Shown: piece after piece, positions 1 to 6,065 of the stretch
How positions within the stretch are numbered: the first letter of the stretch is position 1
Layout: each line of letters starts with the position of its first letter
NCBI RefSeq assembly: GCF_026790145.1
Contig: NZ_JALAMS010000013.1
Coordinates: forward strand, 1 to 17,624
Direction: 5' to 3'
DNA length: 17,624 nt
Source: Bacillus_I endophytica_A
GTDB lineage: Bacteria > Bacillota > Bacilli > Bacillales > Bacillaceae_H
The notes under the pieces: generated by a model
Told to the model about the DNA's origin: nothing
The model's input: only the letters and a program-made list of their open reading frames with translations
Database searches by the model: none
Made by a program: the position numbers and the translations under genes

Positions 1-145
1 CTAAGAGGGATAATATCAAAGGGTGACATCTGTCCAAAATCAAAAAGAATTCATCCATCAACTGTTTGGATTAGCTTCATAAGTTAGCAACTTAAAGGAA
101 ACTGGTTCTCTATGTCTCTAGGAATAGGTTTTTGCACCAGAACCC
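1..145. mobile_element. Probable IS6-family-like insertion sequence end, interrupting mobC
   Basis: Read on the minus strand, the sequence directly after the recognisable part of mobC is GGTTCTGGTGCAAAAACC (rc of 127-144). This resembles the terminal inverted repeats of IS6-family elements such as IS240/IS257, which end in a GGNTCTGTTGCAAA-like motif (from memory). The mobilisation protein loses its family sequence exactly there. Positions 1-126 would then be the inside of the element, cut by the window edge. I could not recognise transposase sequence in them, so the family call rests on the terminal motif and the gene disruption alone. Confidence 0.4.
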
Positions 146-338
146 GCAATTGACGGGCGACCTCGAACGCTCCCTCTCGATCAATCTTCGGAGGTCGCAT
201 CCTCGCCCCTTGTGCCTTCATCTTACAGAATTTCGGCACACTCATTTGAAACTCTGTCGCCATCTGCTCCAGTCTTTCAAATTCGTCATCGCTCACACGA
301 AATTTGATCTGTCGTCTCTCATTTCGGTTCTCGCTCAA
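84..338 (-). pseudogene. Truncated plasmid mobilisation protein (MobC-like, ribbon-helix-helix)
   Basis: This is the N-terminal part of a MobC-type accessory protein, which helps a relaxase bind and open oriT during plasmid mobilisation. The family signature is clear: NERRQIKFRVSDDEFERLEQ, then MSVPKFCKMKAQGARMRPPK and a DREGAFEVARQLR helix. The family normally continues with a GNNVNQIA-type region. Here the frame runs instead into VLVQKPIPRDIENQFPLSC and stops, because an IS-like end begins near 145. The start chosen is TTG at 338, preceded by AAAGGAGGGG (rc of 347-356) with an 8-base spacer; an ATG at 380 in the same frame has no such site. No relaxase gene is in the window, and the downstream mob operon has been lost or lies beyond the insertion. 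The family call is good, but the protein is almost certainly non-functional. Confidence 0.72.
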
Positions 339-378
339 AACAACCGCCCCTCCTTTCACCTTACAGGTGACGTAATGC

Positions 379-409
379 ATATACTCGATCGTACTTACTC
401 CGAGTATAT
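379..409. promoter_or_regulatory. Inverted repeat upstream of mobC, candidate operator
   Basis: ATATACTCG (379-387) and CGAGTATAT (401-409) form a perfect 9-bp inverted repeat with a 13-base spacer, 41 bases upstream of the mobC TTG start. RHH mobilisation proteins often autoregulate at such dyads. This is a candidate autoregulatory operator or part of the transfer-origin region. Confidence 0.4.
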
Positions 410-420
410 CAACATTACTG

Positions 421-540
421 GAGGGTTGGTAAGTTGCTCAAATGGTACCCATTTTCCGCTTGGTCATGCGTTGCATGACACCCCCCAGCCCTCTTAAAAG
501 GGGGAGTTAAACCCTTTGGGCGTTACCCAAATTCATGTTG
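421..540. other. Candidate transfer origin (oriT) region
   Basis: The region sits immediately upstream of a mobC-type gene, the usual place for oriT. It contains the hairpin GTCATGC-gtt-GCATGAC (463-479), followed at once by a C6 run and a matching G5 run (480-507), then TGGG/CCCA pairing around 518-530. A stable hairpin next to a C/G-rich strand resembles the oriT layout of Gram-positive mobilisable elements. I could not match a specific nic sequence, so this is inference from position and structure. Confidence 0.3.
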
Positions 541-588
541 GAATCTCTTCGGGATTCACATAAAAAAACCAAATTCTTATCTGTTCTT

Positions 589-660
589 AAGGTTGGGCGT
601 CCTTTAGGTATCCAACCTTTAAAATTAGGTACCCAAAAGACGCCCAACCTACTTTAAAGG
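589..660. repeat. Complex hairpin repeat, copy 1 (flanks the halogenase region on the left)
   Basis: AGGTTGGGCGTC (590-601) pairs with GACGCCCAACCT (639-650). The left arm AAGGTTGG (589-596) can alternatively pair with CCAACCTT (612-619). The right part (627-650) is nearly identical to 3458-3481, about 2.8 kb away: only three of 24 bases differ. No gene explains this stretch. It could be a dispersed Bacillus repeat, a structured RNA or an old terminator. Confidence 0.55.
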
Positions 661-705
661 ACATAAATCATATCCCCAATGAAGAAAAAACTACCTTAAA
701 ATGTT

Positions 706-731
706 AAAAAAATGTAAATTTTCATTTTTTT
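706..731. terminator. Weak AT-rich hairpin, possible bidirectional terminator
   Basis: A7TG (706-714), a loop of about 8 bases, then CAT7 (723-731). It lies downstream of the lysE stop on the minus strand. The stem is nearly all A-T, so it is weak evidence. The rest of 661-794 holds no recognisable gene. Confidence 0.3.
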
Positions 732-794
732 TGAGTGAAGAAAACTGGTTTCTTTAGTAGAATTATAGTCGATTCAAAAAAACATAAGTATTAC

Positions 795-1424
795 TTACTT
801 TTCACTAAATGCAATCTGTAATCCAATAAAGGCAAGCAATAAACCTTTTATAACGTTCATTCTCTTGGCTATAAATAGATTGTGTAGTAATAAGTCACGC
901 ACCTTATCAGAAAATATACTGATTCCAATAAAAATAACTAAAGCCTGACACATAGCGGTTATCCCTAAAATGAGCATTTGTAGCGATACATGCCCCAAAG
1001 ATTTATCAACAAACTGGGGTAATAACGCAAGAAAGAATAACGAAACTTTGGGATTTAAGATATTCATGAAAATTCCCTTTTTATACAATGATCTATACTC
1101 TAAAGATTTCTGACCATTTTTTCTGACCATGAAGTCAGATTCCTTTTCTCTGAATGACTGCCAAGCTAAGAATAATAGGTAGGCCGCGCCAGCATATTTT
1201 ACTACTGCAAAAGCTAATGCTGATTGATAAATGATTGTTGAAATCCCACATACAGCGGCAGTGATATGTACCATTAATCCTGAACAAAGTCCTAGGGCGG
1301 TTACTATTCCTGCTTTTTTACTTTGTGAAATACTTTGGGCAATGACAAACAGAATATCTGGACCAGGCATTAAAGTAAGAACTATTGCCACTCCTAAAAA
1401 AGATAAAACTAATGTTAAATCCAT
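795..1424 (-). CDS. LysE/RhtB-family amino-acid exporter
   Basis: This is a 209-residue integral membrane exporter of the LysE/RhtB superfamily, which moves amino acids and derivatives out of the cell using the proton motive force. The N-terminus has the hallmark LTLMPGPDILFVIAQ (about residues 16-31). It is followed by a small glycine-rich helix (TALGLCSGL), AYLLFLAWQSFR, the NPKVSLFFLALLPQFVD motif in the middle and two C-terminal helices, giving about six membrane segments and the usual family length. The ATG is preceded by AGGAGGAG with a suitable spacer, and a TATAAT -10 lies at 1460-1465. It is transcribed divergently from the tryptophan halogenase, with 272 bases between the starts. 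By context it could export tryptophan or halotryptophan. This is inference, because the family is broad and substrate cannot be read from sequence. Downstream lies only the weak AT-rich hairpin. Confidence 0.9.
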   Translation of the reverse strand: MDLTLVLSFLGVAIVLTLMPGPDILFVIAQSISQSKKAGIVTALGLCSGLMVHITAAVCGISTIIYQSALAFAVVKYAGAAYLLFLAWQSFREKESDFMVRKNGQKSLEYRSLYKKGIFMNILNPKVSLFFLALLPQFVDKSLGHVSLQMLILGITAMCQALVIFIGISIFSDKVRDLLLHNLFIAKRMNVIKGLLLAFIGLQIAFSEK

Positions 1425-1459
1425 TAAAAACTCCTCCTATTAAACAAAATATTTACGCC

Positions 1460-1465
1460 ATTATA
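1460..1465 (-). promoter_or_regulatory. -10 element of the lysE-type gene
   Basis: A perfect TATAAT on the minus strand, about 36 bases before the exporter start codon. The best -35 at a 17-base spacer is poor (TTTCTT), so activation by a regulator is possible. Positions 1443-1576 also read as an open plus-strand frame with a lysine-rich C-terminal tail. I do not recognise it, and it has no proper start site. Confidence 0.4.
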
Positions 1466-1598
1466 AAACAACTTTTTATATCAAGAAAGCAAGAACTAAA
1501 GATAGATTTGAATGAGAAAATAGGTTTATTAGTAGAAAAATCAACACAGTTAAATTCAGAACCGGGAAATTTGTAGGGTTTATTTTTATATTAAATGT

Positions 1599-1637
1599 TT
1601 GTTATAGTTAAAATCAACCATATAAGTTTAATTAAAC
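1599..1637 (+). promoter_or_regulatory. Probable halogenase promoter with overlapping 12-bp palindrome
   Basis: TTGTTA (1599-1604), a 16-base spacer and TATAAG (1621-1626) form a plausible sigma-A promoter. The perfect palindrome GTTTAATTAAAC (1626-1637) overlaps the -10 and start region, where a repressor could act. Two GGAGGT motifs follow (1669-1674 and 1686-1691). Only the second, 5 bases before ATG, is positioned for the halogenase. Confidence 0.5.
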
Positions 1638-1696
1638 CAAAAAGGTATTTGTGGCAAGGTGAGTATTCGGAGGTTCACTAAATTTGGAGGTGTTTT

Positions 1697-3271
1697 ATGG
1701 GAAAAGCTATTCGTGATGTTGTCATAGTTGGTGGAGGTTCCGCAGGGTGGATGACCGCTTCCTACATATCTAAGGCTTTTGGCAGTCAACTTAACATAAC
1801 TCTCATTGAGGCTGATACCATTCCAAAACTTGGTGTTGGTGAGGCGACCATACCCAATCTACAGAAGGTGTTCTTTGACTTCTTAGGTATACCCGAGGAG
1901 GAGTGGATGCGACGCTGCAATGCGTCTTTCAAGTGTGGAATAAAATTCATTAACTGGAATAAGGAACCTGATACCGCAGGTAACAATTACTTTTACCACC
2001 TTTTTGGTCAGGTTCCTAATGTCGATAATATACCACTTACACATTATTGGCTGCATCGTCAGCGTGAAAAAAATGACATCGAGCCGATGCAGTACGCCTG
2101 CTATAGTGCTGCGCCGCTACTCGATGAAAAACTTTCACCATATATGTTAGATGGTACCCAAGCTATGAGTCACGCATGGCATTTCGACGCCCATTTGGTG
2201 GCGGATTATCTCCGCGAACTTTCGGTTGGCTGGGGAGTCAATCATGTTGTGGACGAAGTTGAGCATGTAGAACTAAAGCCAGATGGGAACATCGCCGCGC
2301 TTACCACACACAAAGGTGGTCGCTATGAGGCTGATCTGTTCATAGATTGTTCTGGTTTCCGCGGTCTACTTATCAATCAAGCATTAAAGGAGCCGTTTAT
2401 TGATATGAGCGACCAGCTCCTCTGCGACAGTGCGGTGGCTGCAAACATTCCACACGATGACGAGCATAATGGGATAGAGCCTTACACCTCGGCAATTGCG
2501 ATGAAGCACGGTTGGACTTGGAAAATTCCTATGCTTGGCCGTTTCGGTTCAGGTTATGTTTTTTCCAGCAAATTTGTCTCGCGCGATGAGGCGACTGAAG
2601 AGTTCATCAAACTATGGGATCTGGATCCGAATGAGATAAAGCTGAATCAAATCAAGTTTCGAACCGGACGCAATCGCCGTTCCTGGGTGAAGAACTGCGT
2701 GTCTATTGGTACGTCATCATGTTTCCTTGAACCGCTTGAATCTACAGGTCTATATTTTATTTATGCGGCAATCTATCAATTAGTCAAGCATTTTCCGGAC
2801 AAGGATTTCAATCCTACTCTAATTGCGCGCTTCAACGAAGAGATTGAGGAGATGTTTGATGATTGTCGGGACTTCATCCAAACGCACTACTTTACTACCT
2901 CACGTGATGACACGCCATTCTGGCGCGCTAATAAACATGATTTGCAATTATCGGATTCACTTAAGCATAAATTAGAGACCTACAAAGCTGGACTTGTTGT
3001 CAATATGCCTCCTACTACCGATGCATCATCTTATTACGGTAATTTCGAGATCGAGTTTCGTAATTTCTGGACCAATAGTAATTATTACAACATGTTTGCT
3101 GGCATGGGTTGGCTACCAGATAACCCACTACCTAAATTGCAATATCGTCCCGAGACGATTGAGGAGGCGAAGAAAATGTTTTCTGCACTGAAGAAAGAAA
3201 CTGCTGAACTAAAGAACAAACTACCTTCAACCTACGAATACTTAAAGAAGCTACACCGTGTAGGCGTATAA
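1697..3271 (+). CDS. Flavin-dependent tryptophan halogenase, PrnA type (tryptophan 7-halogenase-like)
   Basis: This 524-residue enzyme uses reduced FAD, O2 and chloride or bromide to halogenate the tryptophan ring. It is collinear with PrnA as I remember that sequence, over its whole length. Visible motifs are the FAD loop GGGSAG (residues 12-17), GVGEATIP (46-53), the catalytic Lys79 in ASFKCGIKF, His101 and Phe103 in YHLFG, the flavin-halogenase signature WTWKIP (273-278), and FLEPLESTG (343-351). In that last motif Glu348 matches the catalytic Glu346 of PrnA and Ser349-Thr350 the halide site. Substrate-pocket residues Tyr446, Tyr447, Glu453 and Trp458 match Tyr443, Tyr444, Glu450 and Trp455 of PrnA, which supports 7-halogenation. 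The start has GGAGGT 5 bases upstream. The gene is visibly more GC-rich than its neighbours, suggesting transfer. No flavin reductase partner is present, so a housekeeping one would have to supply FADH2. The LysE-type exporter is divergent. Confidence 0.95.
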   Translation: MGKAIRDVVIVGGGSAGWMTASYISKAFGSQLNITLIEADTIPKLGVGEATIPNLQKVFFDFLGIPEEEWMRRCNASFKCGIKFINWNKEPDTAGNNYFYHLFGQVPNVDNIPLTHYWLHRQREKNDIEPMQYACYSAAPLLDEKLSPYMLDGTQAMSHAWHFDAHLVADYLRELSVGWGVNHVVDEVEHVELKPDGNIAALTTHKGGRYEADLFIDCSGFRGLLINQALKEPFIDMSDQLLCDSAVAANIPHDDEHNGIEPYTSAIAMKHGWTWKIPMLGRFGSGYVFSSKFVSRDEATEEFIKLWDLDPNEIKLNQIKFRTGRNRRSWVKNCVSIGTSSCFLEPLESTGLYFIYAAIYQLVKHFPDKDFNPTLIARFNEEIEEMFDDCRDFIQTHYFTTSRDDTPFWRANKHDLQLSDSLKHKLETYKAGLVVNMPPTTDASSYYGNFEIEFRNFWTNSNYYNMFAGMGWLPDNPLPKLQYRPETIEEAKKMFSALKKETAELKNKLPSTYEYLKKLHRVGV

Positions 3272-3288
3272 CGAGACATCATAGAGGA

Positions 3289-3408
3289 TTGATTTATAGT
3301 TATAACAACAGCAGATTACCTTGCAAAAAATGTACTGGAAAGGGAGTTATTTTAACTGCTCAAGAAAACACTCTCCTTCATTTTATAAAAAAGCACACGA
3401 GTGAATAA
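3289..3408 (+). CDS. Small ORF or gene tail with a single CxxCxGxG motif
   Basis: This open frame starts 17 bases after the halogenase stop. From a TTG at 3289 it gives 39 residues and reads LPCKKCTGKGVILTAQ, then a short helical tail ending in IKKHTSE. CKKCTGKG is a DnaJ-type zinc-binding half-site. A single such motif near the N-terminus of a tiny protein could be a real small protein or, more likely, the 3' end of a truncated gene. There is no strong ribosome binding site (only AGAGGA directly before the TTG). The function is unknown. Confidence 0.35.
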   Translation: MIYSYNNSRLPCKKCTGKGVILTAQENTLLHFIKKHTSE

Positions 3409-3452
3409 AAAAATGTAGCTTTTGTTTCAACTAGTCAACAGAAACTTGAAAA

Positions 3453-3481
3453 AGGTTGGGTACCTAAAAGATGCCCAACCT
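3453..3481 (+). repeat. Hairpin repeat, copy 2, possibly acting as terminator after the halogenase
   Basis: AGGTTGGG (3453-3460) pairs with CCCAACCT (3474-3481), followed by CTCTTTTGTT. Positions 3458-3481 repeat 627-650 with only three differences. It may end the halogenase transcript. Its twin at 589-660 lies on the other side of the exporter-halogenase pair in the same orientation. Confidence 0.55.
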
Positions 3482-3587
3482 CTCTTTTGTTACCATAAAA
3501 TCCATTATAGGTAGAAATGATAACAACGCCGAGTACAAAGCATATAATAAAGAGAAATTCCATAAATCACCGATATTGAGTCATTTT

Positions 3588-3620
3588 AAAGAGAAAGATA
3601 CCTCCAACTCTCTCTTTTTT
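3588..3620 (+). terminator. Candidate terminator without an intact gene
   Basis: AAAGAGA (3588-3594) pairs with TCTCTTT (3611-3617), followed by further T residues to about 3621. No intact gene lies just upstream, so it probably belonged to a lost plus-strand gene. Confidence 0.4.
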
Positions 3621-3674
3621 TAATGAATATGATATACAAAATTAGTTAACATAATGATTGTTATAGGCACTAAA

Positions 3675-3705
3675 AAAAGGCTTTAATCCTTCTTAAAGCC
3701 TTTTT
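3675..3705. terminator. Bidirectional terminator
   Basis: AAAAGGCTTTAA (3675-3686) and TTAAAGCCTTTT (3693-3704) form a 12-bp stem with a 6-base loop and T or A runs on both sides. It sits 5 bases past the stop of the minus-strand remnant that follows and would serve it. Confidence 0.75.
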
Positions 3706-3709
3706 ACAT

Positions 3710-3994
3710 TTATTTCTCTTCTTTAAAATCTCGCTTTATACTCCAAAACATCTTCTTAAAATCATCATAAAAGCACATCGTTAGAAGTCCCAATATCGTA
3801 ACACCGGCTGAAAAGGTACCTAAATCTAGAAAGAGTCCAACAAACACTAATATAATCCCTAAGTAGAAACCAGGATCAGATAAATCATTACCTAACTTCT
3901 TTTGTTCATCAATTGCTATTTTTTTTTGAAATACCGGATCACCCTTAATTAGTTCATCAAGTGTTACCTTTGAAAAGCAGAAGTCACAAAATTC
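3710..3994 (-). pseudogene. 5'-truncated small membrane protein remnant
   Basis: An uninterrupted minus-strand frame of 94 codons has no usable start codon and is closed upstream by an in-frame stop (TAG, rc of 3995-3997). It reads FCDFCFSKVTLDELIKGDP, then a charged stretch FQKKIAIEQKKLG, two hydrophobic segments (GFYLGIILVFVGLFLDLG and AGVTILGLLTMCFY) and a basic tail ending in FKEEK. The CDFC pair at the broken end suggests that the lost N-terminus was a small zinc ribbon in front of a two-helix membrane anchor. The frame survives a T9 run without slipping, so truncation appears to be the main damage. I do not recognise the family. A strong terminator follows its stop. Confidence 0.55.
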
Positions 3995-4019
3995 CTATAC
4001 CTTACATTATGTCAACTCT

Positions 4020-4049
4020 AAAGCCTTGGAAATATATAAGGCTTTTTTT
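4020..4049 (+). terminator. Orphan intrinsic terminator
   Basis: AAAGCCTT (4020-4027), a 10-base loop and AAGGCTTT (4038-4045) followed by a T run. It points along the plus strand but follows no intact plus-strand gene. It isolates the flippase gene from upstream transcription. Confidence 0.65.
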
Positions 4050-4153
4050 AGTATTGATAAGTAATTCTATATAAAAATAAAAGGTAAAAGTGTATAATTT
4101 GAAAATGGAAATTAATAGATAATTAACTATATAGAATTAGAGAGGAACTTTAA

Positions 4154-5764
4154 ATGAATAATACCTTCTTAAGAGGCACTTACATGTTAACCATAGCAGC
4201 ATTTGTTGTGAAAATTTTTGGTTTCATTTATGTTATTCCTTTTGTAGCCATGCTAGGGGAAGGGAAATATATCTTATTCGAATATGCTTATAAACCTTAC
4301 ATTATTCTACTATCATTAGCTACCCTAGGCATTCCTAATGCTGTAGCCAAATTTGTATCAAAATATAGAGAAAAAGGGGACTTCCATATTATTAATGCTT
4401 TACTGCGATCAGGCATTATTATCATGTTGGTATTAGGAACCTTATCTTTTCTTGTTCTATATTCAGGTGCCCATGTCGTTGCAGGATGGCTCATAGATCC
4501 TCAGGATAACTCGGGAAATTCTATAGAAGATGTAGTTTATGTGATTAAAATGATAAGTTATTCCTTGATCATCGTTCCACTTTTAGCATTGATCCGGGGG
4601 TTTATGCAAGGGTTTCAACAAATGGCACCTACTTCTATATCACAAGTTATAGAACAAATTATTCGTATTCTTATTATCCTTTTAGGTACATACATAACCT
4701 TATATGTATTGCATCAATCTCCTGTTAAGGCAGTAGGTTTAGCTACTCTTTCTTCCTTCATTTCAGGGTTAAGTGCTTTGATCATTGTTTTTGTTTTCCT
4801 ATATAAAGGAGATTATGGATTAACTAAAATCAAGAAATCCGTCTCTTATAAAAAACTATATAAGGAGCTCATTACTTACGCAATCCCCTTTATCTTCGTA
4901 GGTGTATCTATACCTTTATTTCAAAGTATTGATACGTTTATGGTAAACAACATTCTGGTTAATAAAGGTTTTTCTTTAGGTGAAGCTGAGACGAGTAATG
5001 CTTTAATATCCTTGGTGCAAAAGATTGTGGTAATCCCTGTTGCACTTGCAACAGCATTTAGCGTTTCCTTAGTCGCCTATATAACAAAATCGTACGAGGG
5101 AAAACGGATGGATGAGGTGAAAAATCACATCAATCAATCTTTTAAAGTATTGATGTTTTTTACACTCCCATCTATCGGTGCATTAGTTATGCTATCAACA
5201 CCTATATTCGCCTCCGTATATGGGATTACTAATCTAGAGAGTGGAGGCAGTCTTCTTCTTTGGTATTCATTTACACCACTTTTTTATTCCGTGTTCTCCA
5301 TTACGGCTGCTATCTTACAAGGAATCAATCAACAAAGATGGGTCGTATACAGTTTATTAGGTGGTATTGTAGTTAAACTTCTATGTAATATTCCTCTAGT
5401 ATCTTCATTAGGAGGAGAAGGAACGGCTGTTTCAACCTATCTAGGTCTGGGAATTACATTAGTTATACAAATGATATTAATACAGAAATATGTACACTAT
5501 GATTGGTTAAAGAACTTTAAAATATTAAAAAGCATTCTCGTCCAAACCTTAATTATGATGATTATATTGTTACCCTTTGGCGTAATTTCAACTGCTTATA
5601 AAAGCTATCTACCTCAAGCGTGTATTCTTGTTATAAGCAGCTTAGTGGGAGGGATTATATACTTATTTATGGCCTATAAAAACCATACGTTGTTTAGTGT
5701 GGTAAGCAGAAGCAGATTAGAGAAAATCTTCAAGAGAAGGAAATCAATTAGTTCAGGTCATTAG
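4154..5764 (+). CDS. MOP-superfamily flippase, SpoVB/YtgP (MurJ-like) polysaccharide or lipid-linked precursor transporter
   Basis: This 536-residue polytopic membrane protein belongs to the MATE-like PST/MVF branch that flips lipid-linked cell-wall or polysaccharide precursors. The N-terminal region (FLRGTYMLTIAAFVVKIFGF, YVIPFVAMLGEGKYILFEYA, then LGIPNAVAKFVSKYREKGD) closely follows the pattern of Bacillus YtgP/SpoVB as I recall it. Hydrophobic segments across the protein fit about 14 membrane helices. The loop RGFMQGFQQMAPTSISQVIE and the later AILQGINQQRW are typical of the family. A GAGAGGA ribosome binding site lies about 8 bases before the ATG, and a TATAAT at 4093-4098 may be its -10. 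It stands alone between two terminators with no glycosyltransferases nearby. It is therefore more likely a paralogue of the lipid II or spore-cortex flippases than part of a capsule locus. The exact substrate cannot be stated. Confidence 0.88.
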   Translation: MNNTFLRGTYMLTIAAFVVKIFGFIYVIPFVAMLGEGKYILFEYAYKPYIILLSLATLGIPNAVAKFVSKYREKGDFHIINALLRSGIIIMLVLGTLSFLVLYSGAHVVAGWLIDPQDNSGNSIEDVVYVIKMISYSLIIVPLLALIRGFMQGFQQMAPTSISQVIEQIIRILIILLGTYITLYVLHQSPVKAVGLATLSSFISGLSALIIVFVFLYKGDYGLTKIKKSVSYKKLYKELITYAIPFIFVGVSIPLFQSIDTFMVNNILVNKGFSLGEAETSNALISLVQKIVVIPVALATAFSVSLVAYITKSYEGKRMDEVKNHINQSFKVLMFFTLPSIGALVMLSTPIFASVYGITNLESGGSLLLWYSFTPLFYSVFSITAAILQGINQQRWVVYSLLGGIVVKLLCNIPLVSSLGGEGTAVSTYLGLGITLVIQMILIQKYVHYDWLKNFKILKSILVQTLIMMIILLPFGVISTAYKSYLPQACILVISSLVGGIIYLFMAYKNHTLFSVVSRSRLEKIFKRRKSISSGH

Positions 5765-5820
5765 TATAAAAGTTTAATAACAATTATATTGTCCATAAAA
5801 GTATAACCAAGGGAAAAATA

Positions 5821-5862
5821 AAAAGCTTAAAACCTTTGTCATCCAATGGTTTTAAGCTTTTT
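5821..5862 (+). terminator. Strong terminator after the flippase
   Basis: AAAAGCTTAAAACC (5821-5834) pairs perfectly with GGTTTTAAGCTTTT (5848-5861), with a T run after it, 57 bases past the flippase stop. Confidence 0.85.
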
Positions 5863-5984
5863 TACTTCTGATAAACGGTGTTATGTTAACTAAAAATGCA
5901 TGGGGGATACAATACAGGAATTTTCTTTTGTAAGGGATAGCGTCAGGAAAATGCGGATTTATAACGCTAAGAGATTTTTCATTT

Positions 5985-6031
5985 AAAAAAGCCTAATTAA
6001 CTCGTAAAATAGAGAAAATTAGGCTTTTTTT
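5985..6031. terminator. Bidirectional terminator after the anti-sigma gene
   Basis: AAAAAAGCCTAATT (5985-5998) pairs with AATTAGGCTTTTTT (6017-6030). It has A and T tracts at both ends, so it can act on the minus-strand sigma/anti-sigma operon. Positions 5863-5984 hold no recognisable gene; AGCGT and ACGCT around 5940-5970 form only a weak dyad. Confidence 0.8.
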
Positions 6032-6065
6032 ATGGAATAAGGATAGTTGTTTCGTATTCCTAACG

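Noticed and set aside
1231..1443. Plus-strand open frame across the LysE gene
   Set aside because: It lies opposite the clear LysE-family coding sequence and has no recognisable protein features or ribosome binding site.
1385..1576. Possible Spo0E-like small protein before the halogenase
   Set aside because: The C-terminal part is lysine-rich and helical, but the Spo0E signature (SxxLD) is absent and the frame starts inside the LysE gene with no ribosome binding site.
1425..1696. T-box or tryptophan-sensing riboswitch upstream of the halogenase
   Set aside because: No T-box sequence (AGGGTGG...CCGCG) or convincing terminator-antiterminator pair is present in the leader.
5930..5984. Weak dyad AGCGT/ACGCT as an insertion-sequence footprint
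   Set aside because: Too short, with no transposase and no second end.
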